From contig CP060220.1 of assembly GCA_023898385.1 (NCBI GenBank), positions 2,604,001 to 2,668,000 of the forward strand: DNA of 64,000 nucleotides. The letters are read 5' to 3'. Below are positions 18,005 through 25,949 of this stretch, piece by piece; the first letter of the stretch is position 1; every line of letters begins with the position of its first letter. This stretch comes from Pseudobdellovibrionaceae bacterium (GTDB lineage Bacteria; Bdellovibrionota; Bdellovibrionia; Bdellovibrionales; UBA1609). The notes beneath the pieces were generated by a model. The model made no database searches and was not told the origin of the DNA. It worked only from the letters and a program-made list of their open reading frames with translations. The position numbers and the translations under genes were made by a program.

Positions 18005-18156
18005 CGAAACATTGGCAAATTAAGGCCAGAAAAGGCCTGTGAGGCCATGAAATTAATGCAGTCACGGTATTCTATGCGCTGCGTTTGCATTGACAGGAGC
18101 TATTGCAGCGTGGCAGATATGACGGCCTTAGACGTGTGATCTTGGAGGTTTTTAGA

Positions 18157-18726
18157 ATGTACGCCATTATTCGTACCGGCGGAAAGCAGTATCGGGTTAA
18201 AGCGGGCGATGTAGTTCGTGTTGAAAAGTTGCCGAAAGAGCTGGGTTCAGAGTTCGATCTAGATGAAATTTTAGTGGTTGGTGGGGACAAAACTTATGTT
18301 GGTCAACCCACGGTAACAGATGCCAAGGTGCGAGTGGTTGTAACCCAACAAGCCAAGGCTCCAAAAATCATCATTTTCAAAAAGAAGCGTCGACAAGGGT
18401 ATCGCAAGATGCAGGGACATCGACAGCTTTATACAGAGCTTTTCATTAAGTCGATCACAAGCCCCGAAGGTCAAGTGAGCGAGGCGGGTTCCACAGCCAA
18501 AGTATATGATCCAGCGGCAAAACAGGCCCGTGACAACATGAAAGCAGAATCTAAGAAGGCAGAAAAAGCAGCGAGCCCCAAAAAGGTAGCAACGAAAAAA
18601 ACAGCTACTAAAAAGAAAACGGCTAAGAAAGCAGCTAGCAAGACGAAAAAGAAAACTGCCGCAAAGAAAAAGGTAGCGAAGAAGAAGACGGCCAAAAAAG
18701 TGGCTAAGAAGAAGACAAGCAAATAA
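18157..18726 (+). CDS. rplU: 50S ribosomal protein L21 with lysine-rich C-terminal tail
   Basis: Residues 1-104 are ordinary L21: MYAIIRTGGKQYRVKAGD at the start and the rRNA-binding KKRRQGYRKMQGHRQ region. The start at 18157 follows GGAGG at proper spacing; the in-frame TTG at 18103 is not needed. Residues about 125-189 are an extra tail made almost only of Lys, Ala and Thr in repeats such as KKTAKK, resembling histone H1-like or AlgP-type tails. Typical bacterial L21 has about 103 residues. The tail could add rRNA or nucleoid contacts. It heads the rplU-rpmA-obgE set. Confidence 0.95.
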   Translation: MYAIIRTGGKQYRVKAGDVVRVEKLPKELGSEFDLDEILVVGGDKTYVGQPTVTDAKVRVVVTQQAKAPKIIIFKKKRRQGYRKMQGHRQLYTELFIKSITSPEGQVSEAGSTAKVYDPAAKQARDNMKAESKKAEKAASPKKVATKKTATKKKTAKKAASKTKKKTAAKKKVAKKKTAKKVAKKKTSK

Positions 18727-18748
18727 TCGATTGAATTGAGAGGTTGTC

Positions 18749-19015
18749 ATGGCATCGAAAAAAGCAGCGGGTAGTACGAAAAACGGTCGCGATAGTAAGA
18801 GTAAGCGCCTAGGCGTGAAGCGATTTGGTGGACAAGCTGTGCGCTCAGGAACCATCATCGTACGACAACGAGGCACGAAATTTCACCTTGGAAACAATGT
18901 AAAAATAGGTCGCGACCATACTATTTATTCAGTGATTGATGGTCGAGTGAAGTTTGAACGGGTAGACAAACGTAAGTTTCGCGTAAGTGTTTATCCGGAA
19001 CAAGCTGTCGCTTAA
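18749..19015 (+). CDS. rpmA: 50S ribosomal protein L27
   Basis: An 88-residue protein with the L27 signature: MASKKAAGSTKNGRDSKSKR at the flexible N-terminus that reaches the peptidyl-transferase centre, then GQAVRSGTIIVRQRGTKFHLG. The N-terminus starts directly with MASKK, with no cleaved extension as in Firmicutes. It lies 22 bp after rplU with AGAGG before the ATG. Confidence 0.97.
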   Translation: MASKKAAGSTKNGRDSKSKRLGVKRFGGQAVRSGTIIVRQRGTKFHLGNNVKIGRDHTIYSVIDGRVKFERVDKRKFRVSVYPEQAVA

Positions 19016-19032
19016 CGCCTAGTAGAGATCTC

Positions 19033-19055
19033 AGGGCGCCCTTTCGGGCGACCCT
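19033..19055 (+). promoter_or_regulatory. strong hairpin just before the obgE start codon
   Basis: AGGG-CGCCC-TTTC-GGGCG-A-CCCT folds into a 9-bp stem with one bulged A and a 4-base loop, ending 5 bases before the obgE ATG. No Shine-Dalgarno sequence lies between the hairpin and the ATG; the AGGG in the 5' arm is the only candidate and would be hidden in the stem. There is no T-tract, so it is not a standard terminator. A role in tuning obgE translation or RNA processing is inferred. Confidence 0.5.
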
Positions 19056-19060
19056 TCAAA

Positions 19061-20092
19061 ATGAAATTTATAGACGAAGTAAAAATATTAGTGGCTTCTG
19101 GAAAAGGTGGGCCGGGTTGTGTGTCGTTCCGCAAGGAAGCCCTTGCGCCTCGTGGCGGTCCGGATGGGGGAGATGGGGGGCGCGGAGGTGATGTGATCTT
19201 CCGGGTGGACTCTCGACTGCACTCATTGTTGGACCTGCGTATTAAGCGAAAATATCAAGCCGGTAATGGTCGTCCCGGAATGGGGAGAAATTGCGATGGT
19301 CCTGACGGGGAAGACCTTATTATTAAGGTGCCGCCAGGCACAGTGGTTAAAGGTCCCGATGGAGACATACTTGTCGACCTCAGCGAGGAAGGTGACAGTA
19401 TTTTTTTAAAAGGCGGCCTCGGCGGGCGTGGAAATACCTTTTATAAATCCAGTGTGAATCAAGCTCCCGGAGTTGCGCAAAAAGGTTTGCCCGGCGAAGA
19501 ACGAGAGCTGCATCTAGAGTTGAAACTGTTGGCCGATGTGGGAATTATTGGATATCCCAACGCCGGAAAGTCCACACTCATTTCAAGAATCTCGGCAGCA
19601 AAACCCAAGGTGGCAGATTATCCGTTTACCACTCTGGTACCCAACCTCGGCGTGGTTAAGGTCGCTGAAGGCCGCAGTTTTGTTGTAGCTGATATACCGG
19701 GACTGATTCCAGGGGCTCACGAGGGCGTTGGCCTGGGTATTCAGTTTTTGCGGCACATTGAACGAACTCGTTTATTCTTGCACGTCATTGATGCCAGCGG
19801 ATTTTCAGGTCGCGATCCTTATCAAGATTATTTCGATATCAATGCAGAATTGAAAGCCTACGATGAGATTCACGAGAGTGATCCGGCTTATAAGCCTCTT
19901 TATAAGAGAGAGCAGATCGTGGTGCTAAATAAGATTGATGCTGTTGATGCTAGCGTGTTGGCTGAGGTAGAGGGAAAATTTGCAACATATGGCGTACGGG
20001 TTCGGCCCATTTCGGCGGTGGCAGGAACTAACATAGAAGGTCTAGTCTATCAGTTGGGAGAAAAAGTGTTTGAGGGATCAGATGACAAATAA
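19061..20092 (+). CDS. obgE: Obg family GTPase
   Basis: A 343-residue ribosome-associated GTPase. The glycine-rich Obg domain (residues 1-157, KGGPGCVSFRKEALAPRGGP and repeated GGxGG turns) is followed by a G domain with G1 GYPNAGKST, switch PFTTLVPNLG, G3 DIPGLI and G4 NKID. The C-terminal OCT domain of some Obg proteins is missing. It works in 50S assembly and stress control. It follows rplU-rpmA, the usual neighbourhood, and its stop overlaps the next gene by 11 bp. Confidence 0.96.
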   Translation: MKFIDEVKILVASGKGGPGCVSFRKEALAPRGGPDGGDGGRGGDVIFRVDSRLHSLLDLRIKRKYQAGNGRPGMGRNCDGPDGEDLIIKVPPGTVVKGPDGDILVDLSEEGDSIFLKGGLGGRGNTFYKSSVNQAPGVAQKGLPGEERELHLELKLLADVGIIGYPNAGKSTLISRISAAKPKVADYPFTTLVPNLGVVKVAEGRSFVVADIPGLIPGAHEGVGLGIQFLRHIERTRLFLHVIDASGFSGRDPYQDYFDINAELKAYDEIHESDPAYKPLYKREQIVVLNKIDAVDASVLAEVEGKFATYGVRVRPISAVAGTNIEGLVYQLGEKVFEGSDDK

Positions 20093-21122
20093 GGTTTTGC
20101 AACGAATAGGCCTTTTTGGTGGCACTTTTAACCCTCTACACAATGGACACGTTAACAGTATTGAAACGGTTTATGAAAAACTGAACCTCGATCACCTCTA
20201 CGTCATTCCCGCGAGCCAAAGCCCATTGGGCGACAAAGTCGAGGGGCCGTCCCCGCTTCAGCGATTTGAGATGGTCAAGGTGGCATTTGAGAATAGCCCC
20301 ATAAATCTCAGAGTTGAAGGTATTGAGATTGAACGCGGCGGGATCAGCTACACTATTGATACTGTAAAGTATTTTAAGGAAAAGCTTCCTGGAGCTGAGC
20401 TATATTTGATAGTGGGGTTAGATCAGTTTGAACACTTCGACCAGTGGTTTCAGTATGAGGAGCTTCTGGAAGAGGTGAACTTAGTTGTAGCCAGTCGGCC
20501 AGGGGCGGAGTTTCCCCAAGAGATCTCTGAGTATCCCAAGGGGCTTCAGGGCTTGGTGATGAGTCAAGAGGGATTAGAAGTCCCTTTGGCCACAGACAGG
20601 AGGATTATTTTTGTGCAGCTAGAAGATTTGGATGTTTCCGCCACTGAAATTCGTAAAAGCCTTCGATCGGGAGCGCGACAGGATCTGCCGATTCCTGAGC
20701 CTGTTCAACAATATATTGAGTCCAATCATCTTTATGAACCACTATCAAAAAAAATTGATGACTTTGAGCGCTTCACTAAAGTGTGCGCAGAGATTCTCTT
20801 TGAGAAAAACGCTAGAGGTGTTCTAGCTTTTGACGTGAGAAATCTGGTACAACCTTCCGAATTTACCATCGTGGCATCCGGGGCCAGCACCAGAAATACG
20901 TCGGCACTTGCGGAACACGTGGTCAGACAGGTGAAGACTCGATATGGTATCTTTCCACAGTCAATAGAGGGCCTAAAAGAAGGGCGATGGGTGGTTCTCG
21001 ATTATGGGTCTTTGATAGTTCATTTGTTTTACGATTATGTAAGACAAGAGTATCGTCTTGAAGATTTGTGGCGAGAAGGCCGAGATATGAAGGTCAGCCA
21101 ACCTGAGAATCGGGTTTTGTGA
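20082..21122 (+). CDS. nadD: NadD-RsfS fusion: nicotinate-nucleotide adenylyltransferase and ribosomal silencing factor
   Basis: A single open frame of 346 residues joins two proteins that are usually separate neighbours. Residues 1-220 are NadD: GLFGGTFNPLHNGHV with the nucleotidyltransferase HxGH site and VSATEIRKSLRSG at the end. It makes deamido-NAD from nicotinate mononucleotide. Residues about 225-335 are RsfS (Iojap): FEKNARGVLAFDVR, IVASGASTRNTSALAEHV and WVVLDYGSLIVHLF, which binds L14 and blocks subunit joining. The start is ATG 20082 with GAGGG upstream, inside the end of obgE. The rlmH GTG overlaps its stop by 4 bp. No stop codon or frameshift separates the halves. Confidence 0.93.
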   Translation: MTNKVLQRIGLFGGTFNPLHNGHVNSIETVYEKLNLDHLYVIPASQSPLGDKVEGPSPLQRFEMVKVAFENSPINLRVEGIEIERGGISYTIDTVKYFKEKLPGAELYLIVGLDQFEHFDQWFQYEELLEEVNLVVASRPGAEFPQEISEYPKGLQGLVMSQEGLEVPLATDRRIIFVQLEDLDVSATEIRKSLRSGARQDLPIPEPVQQYIESNHLYEPLSKKIDDFERFTKVCAEILFEKNARGVLAFDVRNLVQPSEFTIVASGASTRNTSALAEHVVRQVKTRYGIFPQSIEGLKEGRWVVLDYGSLIVHLFYDYVRQEYRLEDLWREGRDMKVSQPENRVL

Positions 21123-21592
21123 AGTTTCAATTTGTGACTCTCAAGAGCAGCCGAAATAAGTGGGCCGAAACGGCTGTTGCAGAATATGTTGATAAAATAG
21201 GCCACTTCGTTCCCATTGAATTGCATGAAATTAAATCCAAAAGTCTTTCGCGAGACAGCCAAGAAATAAAAAAGTCTCTGGAGGGTGAGGCTTTGCTGAG
21301 CCATCTCTTGGCCTCGGACTACGTGGTGATTTTCACTGAAGATGGCCACCTTGCCAAAGACTCAATTAAATTCTCTGAACGCGTGGTTCAAATTGTTGAA
21401 AGCGGCAAGTCACGGGCCGTCTTTATAGTAGGTGGCCCGTATGGGTTTTCTAAAGAGGTAAGGGCTAGGGCCAATTTGATGTTGAGCCTATCTTCCCTCA
21501 CTATGAATCATTTTGTGGCTCAAATAGTGGCTCTCGAACAAATTTATCGCGCGCTGACTATTTGGAAAAATCGATCCTATCACAATGTTTAA
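21119..21592 (+). CDS. rlmH: 23S rRNA pseudouridine-1915 N3-methyltransferase RlmH
   Basis: A 157-residue SPOUT methyltransferase that starts with GTG overlapping the previous stop. FIVGGPYGFSKEV forms the knotted SAM-binding loop, and MLSLSSLTMNHFVAQIVALEQIYRA is the dimer/C-terminal part; HN near the end is conserved. It modifies Psi1915 in helix 69 of 23S rRNA. Its place directly after rsfS is the common bacterial order. The dispersed element copy A begins one base after its stop codon. Confidence 0.95.
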   Translation: MKFQFVTLKSSRNKWAETAVAEYVDKIGHFVPIELHEIKSKSLSRDSQEIKKSLEGEALLSHLLASDYVVIFTEDGHLAKDSIKFSERVVQIVESGKSRAVFIVGGPYGFSKEVRARANLMLSLSSLTMNHFVAQIVALEQIYRALTIWKNRSYHNV

Positions 21593-21683
21593 GGCCATAT
21601 TATTGAGGTGACCTACAGCTGGGATGAAGATGTTGCCTCATTTATGGCCGCCTTTATAACATAGCCCCGTTAGCGCCAACGGG
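21593..21683 (+). repeat. dispersed structured intergenic element, copy A
   Basis: This stretch between rlmH and comF matches 29485-29575 over about 75 bases. Shared blocks include GTGACCTA, GGGATGAAGATG, TGCCT, TTAT, GCC and CCCCG. In this copy an outer stem GGCCATA (21593-21599) pairs with TATGGCC (21643-21649), TGAGG (21604-21608) pairs with CCTCA (21636-21640), and an inner stem CAGC/GTTG closes a loop containing GGGATGAAGA. A separate hairpin CCCGTT-AGCGCC-AACGGG (21666-21683) follows. It may be a small structured RNA or a REP-like element. Confidence 0.65.
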
Positions 21684-21732
21684 AACTCATGGCGTGAGGC
21701 CTCTGGTATCGTTATTGCTCTCTAAATGGAGC

Positions 21733-22452
21733 ATGTGCAGTGATCAAATTAATACCTCTCCATGTCCGAGCGTGTCCGGATACCAGAGAGCTATTCGGAT
21801 CTTTGATGAGTGGATGCGCTCGTGTGCTCAATGTGGTCGGTTCTGGGGTGCTACGGATTTATTTTGCTGTGACTGTTGGGTCAAATTAGAAGGTCGATTG
21901 ACCCGGGAAACTCAGGCCCTCTTCGCACCACCGGATTTAAATTGTCACAGACTACTTCTGTGGGTGCCCGGGGAGCTAGGGGTAGTGGGAAATCTAATTT
22001 ATGCGCTTAAGGGTGGAGGGTTGGAGAGGGCGAATGCTCGTCTTGCCGAGCTTTTAAGTTGGCGCCTCAGTCAAGAAAACCCGGACCTACACAGGAAACA
22101 ATTGGTCTTCGTCCCGTCACCCCCTCAAAAACGAGGAGAAAAAGATCACGCCTACAGCTTGGCTCGGGAACTCTCCCGGATTTGGGGGCAGCCCCTTTGG
22201 CCCGGTCTCATGCGGGTTTCGTCCTCTGGTCCTCAAAAAAAAGCTTCTCGTGTTCACAGGCAGAGAACGAAAATCGCCAGTGGCCTAGAAAGTGGCCAAT
22301 CAGAGCTCTACAGGCTCAATCCGGATCAAATAATCTTTGTGGATGATGTATTGACCACGGGGAGCACCGCCCTGGCGGCTCAAAAGGTGCTGCCACCGGA
22401 AATTCCTTTTAGTGCCTGGGTCCTGGCAGAGCGTTCTCGCTTGCGGGTGTAG
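21733..22452 (+). CDS. comF: ComF family phosphoribosyltransferase-like protein
   Basis: About 239 residues; the start is uncertain, since GTG 21694, ATG 21733 and ATG 21814 are all in frame and none has a strong ribosome site. A zinc-ribbon CAQCG...CCDC opens the protein and a PRTase domain follows, with LVFVPSPPQKRGEKDHAYSLA and the PRPP loop IIFVDDVLTTGSTALAA. ComF proteins act in uptake of transforming DNA as cytosolic partners of ComFA and PriA (family knowledge); no other competence genes are nearby. Protein length fits the family. Confidence 0.88.
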   Translation: MCSDQINTSPCPSVSGYQRAIRIFDEWMRSCAQCGRFWGATDLFCCDCWVKLEGRLTRETQALFAPPDLNCHRLLLWVPGELGVVGNLIYALKGGGLERANARLAELLSWRLSQENPDLHRKQLVFVPSPPQKRGEKDHAYSLARELSRIWGQPLWPGLMRVSSSGPQKKASRVHRQRTKIASGLESGQSELYRLNPDQIIFVDDVLTTGSTALAAQKVLPPEIPFSAWVLAERSRLRV

Positions 22453-22476
22453 GCGCATTTTGCTACAACGCAACAT
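22441..22476 (+). promoter_or_regulatory. possible promoter for a leaderless LolA-like gene
   Basis: TTGCGG (22441-22446), a 17-base spacer and TACAAC (22464-22469), then 7 bases to the ATG at 22477. No Shine-Dalgarno sequence precedes the ATG. The hexamers match the sigma-70 consensus only moderately. Confidence 0.35.
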
Positions 22477-23250
22477 ATGATTTTAAGCCCACAGATTTGC
22501 CTATTTTTGACAGTTATTTCATTGAGTTCGTGTGCCTCGGCCACATTAAAAGAGGTCGAGGAAATACCACCCCCACTTGGTGCGAAAAAAGAGATCGTAC
22601 CGACCAACGAGAAAGCTCCCGCGGAGGATGCTGCCGTCATGCCAGAAAGTGGGTTGCTACAGATCAAATCGGTTTTGGCCAAATACCACCAATCCAAATC
22701 TGTACAGATGGAGTTAAAAAAGCGGGTGTTTATGGCTCTCCTTGAGCGAGAAAATATTAGCGAGGGCCAGCTATCGTTTTCAAAGGGGCAGTTGCGTTTG
22801 AGAATTGATAAACCCCATCCATCAGAAGTTATCGTTGATAACAATAATATTTGGCTGGTTGACCAATTGCCAGAGGGTTCAAAGCCACCTATTCAAGTGG
22901 CCCGAGTGCGGGTGGATAAATTAAGTCCCCAGTCGCGAGCTAAATCACCACTAGCATTTATTTTTAGAGACTTAAAAGTATGGGATGAATTTAAGTTGGT
23001 GGGTGAAAAAGTGGCCGATGAAAAGATCACCTATTCGCTGAAGCCAATCCATCCAAAAGAATGGAGAAATGTGGCAAAACTGGCCATTCGATTGGATCAA
23101 AAGGGCAAGCAGGTATTAGCAGTGAGCTATTGGGATGATTTAGAAAATGAAACAAGTTGGGTGTTTCGAAAGGTGGATTTCGATGTGCCAGTGTCAAAAG
23201 ATTTTTTTAAATACAGTCCACCAAAAGACATAACAATTATGGAGTATTAG
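22477..23250 (+). CDS. LolA-like outer-membrane lipoprotein
   Basis: A 257-residue protein with a lipoprotein signal peptide ending LSSC (Cys19). After a Pro/Glu-rich linker, residues 60-255 resemble LolA-type lipoprotein-carrier folds: GQLSFSKGQLRLRIDKPHPSEVIVDNNNIWLVD matches the strand pattern in which LolA family members bind acyl chains. True LolA is soluble in the periplasm; the lipobox here points to a membrane-anchored variant more like LolB in location. It lies 3 bp before rimO on the same strand. The ATG lacks a ribosome site. Confidence 0.7.
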   Translation: MILSPQICLFLTVISLSSCASATLKEVEEIPPPLGAKKEIVPTNEKAPAEDAAVMPESGLLQIKSVLAKYHQSKSVQMELKKRVFMALLERENISEGQLSFSKGQLRLRIDKPHPSEVIVDNNNIWLVDQLPEGSKPPIQVARVRVDKLSPQSRAKSPLAFIFRDLKVWDEFKLVGEKVADEKITYSLKPIHPKEWRNVAKLAIRLDQKGKQVLAVSYWDDLENETSWVFRKVDFDVPVSKDFFKYSPPKDITIMEY

Positions 23251-23253
23251 TTC

Positions 23254-24612
23254 GTGGCTAAAACAGTTCACTTTGTAAGCTTAGGGTGTCCAAAAAATCT
23301 CGTTGATACTGAAATCATGCTAGGATCGTTGGCCAACGATGGATATCGGGTGGTGGAAAATCCCGAAGAAGCAGAAACGGTTATTGTAAATACCTGCGGG
23401 TTTATTGAAGACTCTAAAAGGGAATCCATTTCAAAAGTATTAGAGTTGAGTGAACTAAAAGGTGAAGGTCATCTAAAGAACCTCATTGTGGCGGGCTGTT
23501 TGGCTCAGCGATATCAAAAAGACCTGGTAGAGGGTCTACCTGAGGCCGACATATTTATTGGCTCTGGTGAATTTCAAAATATCAGTGCGATTTTGAAAGA
23601 TAGGTCAAAAGGTGTAGAGTCTAAACAGTATTTTAACCGCCCCACATATCTCCAAGAAGATTCAACGCCTCGAATGAACTCCCAACCTCGTCACCGAGCT
23701 TATTTAAAGATCTCCGAGGGCTGCAAAAAGCGATGTGCATTTTGCGCCATTCCTCTGATACGAGGGAATTTGCAGTCGAGAACCGTAAAAAATAATCTAA
23801 GCGAAGCGAAGCTTTTGGTTGCAGGAGGCGTTAAAGAGCTCATAGTGATATCTCACGATTTTACTGATTATGGATGGGATCTTAGAAAAAAATCACAAAC
23901 CGCCGAAAAAGAGTCCCCCCTTCAACTTTTGCGGGAATTGTCAGATGAGTCGGGTGCCCAATGGATTCGCGTGTTGTATCTTTACCCCGATGGAATCAAC
24001 GAGGAATTGGTTAATCTTGTGCAAGCTCGAGATAATCTCTGCAATTATTTTGATATGCCTTTGCAGCATATCAATAATGAAATGTTGAAAAGCATGAACA
24101 GGCGAATGACGCGCGAGCAAGTGGAAGAAGCTATTTCGCTAATTCGCAAGAAAATACCGGATGCTGTTATTCGAACGCAGTTTATTGTGGGGTTTCCAGG
24201 TGAAACAGAAGAGCAGTTTCAGGAGCTTCTGGAGTTTGTGAAAGAGGCGGAATTTGATCGAGTAGGGTGTTTTAAGTTTTCACCTGAAGAAAATACGAAA
24301 GCCGCTGATATGGCTGACCAGGTTGACGAAGCGACTAAGCAACGGCGCCACGATGAACTGATGGCTTTGCAGCAACAGATTAGCCGTCAGAAACATCAAG
24401 ATTTGGTGGGCAAAATTCTGCCGGTGATGGTTGAGGGATACAGCGACGAGACAGATCTGTTGCTGCAAGGACGAACTTCGCAACAGGCTCCAGATATCGA
24501 CGGCGTCACCTATATCAATGACGGCACGGCGGATGTGGGAGATATAGTGATGGTTGAGATCACCGAGGCCCACGACTACGATCTTGTGGGGCGAATTGTT
24601 ACCCCCAATTAG
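23254..24612 (+). CDS. rimO: ribosomal protein S12 methylthiotransferase RimO
   Basis: A 452-residue radical SAM enzyme starting with GTG, GGAG about 9 bases upstream. The N-terminal UPF0004 domain has VSLGCPKNLVDTEIMLG with its cluster Cys and NTCGFIEDSK; the radical SAM triad is in SEGCKKRCAFCAIPLIRG; a TRAM domain forms the C-terminus (VMVEGYSDETDLLLQGR). CPKNLVDTE is typical of RimO rather than MiaB. It adds a methylthio group to Asp of S12. Full length, no defects seen. Confidence 0.96.
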   Translation: MAKTVHFVSLGCPKNLVDTEIMLGSLANDGYRVVENPEEAETVIVNTCGFIEDSKRESISKVLELSELKGEGHLKNLIVAGCLAQRYQKDLVEGLPEADIFIGSGEFQNISAILKDRSKGVESKQYFNRPTYLQEDSTPRMNSQPRHRAYLKISEGCKKRCAFCAIPLIRGNLQSRTVKNNLSEAKLLVAGGVKELIVISHDFTDYGWDLRKKSQTAEKESPLQLLRELSDESGAQWIRVLYLYPDGINEELVNLVQARDNLCNYFDMPLQHINNEMLKSMNRRMTREQVEEAISLIRKKIPDAVIRTQFIVGFPGETEEQFQELLEFVKEAEFDRVGCFKFSPEENTKAADMADQVDEATKQRRHDELMALQQQISRQKHQDLVGKILPVMVEGYSDETDLLLQGRTSQQAPDIDGVTYINDGTADVGDIVMVEITEAHDYDLVGRIVTPN

Positions 24613-24797
24613 GTGTAAGCGTCTGCCCTATCTCGTGGCTGGTGGCCCAGATGGCCCTCAGGTTCGTTGGATCTGAGGCACAATCACACGGCAATTTCTA
24701 CACGGCGAGCCCGGGCCCCTTTTCCTGTGGATGGCCCTGTGGTACGCCCAGACTGTTAACTCGAAATCTTTTCTGTGACTTCAAATTGGGGAGGGGC

Positions 24798-25949
24798 ATG
24801 GGACACCTAAATCCGGCGATCTGGATCGCATTGTTTGTTTTTATTTTTTCATTTCAAGGACACGCCAAGCAAGACCTTGTTTCGCTTGAAGAGGCCGAAG
24901 ATCTGGTCACCTGCATAGGCCAGAGGTGTGTTTACAGATTGATAAACCCAGCCAAGTTTTCCGCTAATGACCTAAGAGAGGCGGCCAACCAGGCGCTCAC
25001 GGGTTTTCAACATCAGCGACTGGGCAGTGATGAAGGATGGGTGGGGCACGGAGCTGGAGTCGGAAAAGCAGAAGAGGTGGCTTTTTGGGTGCGAGACGCT
25101 GACCAGCGAAATTTGCTTAAACAAGTCATTGTGTCTTTGGATAAAACCTACAACTTGATAGAGCCCAAGCAGGTTCGCCTGACCACACAGGTGTATGTGG
25201 TTTCTGAAGAGGTTTTAAATGAGTTCGGCCTTGGCATTTCAGGTTACATTGGAGGGGCTGAGAAATTGGCCGATGGCTTTTTGCCCGTGGGTGATAAGGT
25301 AACAAGTTACCTCGGCGATGTGACCAGTAATTTGTTGCGATTAGTGTTTTCAGCCGCCTTTGAAAAAGATCGCGCCATGCGACTCGTGGATCGGCCAAAG
25401 ATTTTTTACAGTGGAAAGTCTTTTACTATTGAAGATAAGACCACTTGGTATCGCGATGGAACAATTTCTACCGAGGTGGCTGAAGCCGGCTTTGAGTTAT
25501 CGGGAGTGGTGTATGTGGACACTGCTGAGCCAGATAGAGTGGCCATTGATGGATTAAATATATCGGTGGGGTTACTTCCAACGACCGAAGAGACTGAGGG
25601 CAGTAAAACCGGAACAGGTGTTCGGCAACTTCGCATACCGAATGAGTATGAGGTGCTATGGAATAACCGACCACGCATACTTTACGATGCCATTGTCTAC
25701 GCCAACTTTAATGATAGAAGTTTTGGCCTCTATACAGGATCGCGTAAAGGGGGCGAGCAGGCGCGAATACTCGTGATTATGACGGCTGAGGTTGACCCTG
25801 AGGATAAGGGTGAAATTCCTCATGAAACTAAACAGACCCCCGATGACGTTCGTCAGGACCTGGACCGAGACAACAGTGTTCATAAAAACAAAAACCAACA
25901 AGAAAAAGAAGAGGAACAAGGCTTTGATTTCTTTAAATACACTGGCTAA
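24798..25949 (+). CDS. secreted secretin-like protein
   Basis: A 383-residue protein starting at ATG 24798, where a signal peptide (PAIWIALFVFIFSFQGHA) begins; longer in-frame starts exist. Residues about 85-110 (LLKQVIVSLDKTYNLIEP followed by RLTTQVYVVSEEVLNEFGLGI) look like an N1-type secretin subdomain. The rest follows the secretin core pattern: PKIFYSGKSFTIED, a central strand ending LNISVGLLP, and a last part FGLYTGSRKGGEQARILVIM that resembles the GGL...ELLIxxTP end of secretins. The C-terminus is highly charged. Match is by pattern only. It overlaps the next secreted gene, so the three genes form one operon. Confidence 0.55.
   Translation: MGHLNPAIWIALFVFIFSFQGHAKQDLVSLEEAEDLVTCIGQRCVYRLINPAKFSANDLREAANQALTGFQHQRLGSDEGWVGHGAGVGKAEEVAFWVRDADQRNLLKQVIVSLDKTYNLIEPKQVRLTTQVYVVSEEVLNEFGLGISGYIGGAEKLADGFLPVGDKVTSYLGDVTSNLLRLVFSAAFEKDRAMRLVDRPKIFYSGKSFTIEDKTTWYRDGTISTEVAEAGFELSGVVYVDTAEPDRVAIDGLNISVGLLPTTEETEGSKTGTGVRQLRIPNEYEVLWNNRPRILYDAIVYANFNDRSFGLYTGSRKGGEQARILVIMTAEVDPEDKGEIPHETKQTPDDVRQDLDRDNSVHKNKNQQEKEEEQGFDFFKYTG

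Noticed and set aside
18090..18116. TTGACA at 18090 as the rplU promoter
   Set aside because: No acceptable -10 hexamer follows at 16-18 bases; the motif may be chance.
18271..18876. Long minus-strand frame opposite rplU/rpmA rich in Phe and Leu
   Set aside because: It is the antisense of the lysine-rich L21 tail; no ribosome site and no family features.
24656..24678. CCTCAG/CTGAGG inverted repeat after rimO
   Set aside because: Six-bp stem with 11-base loop and no T-tract; too weak to call a terminator.
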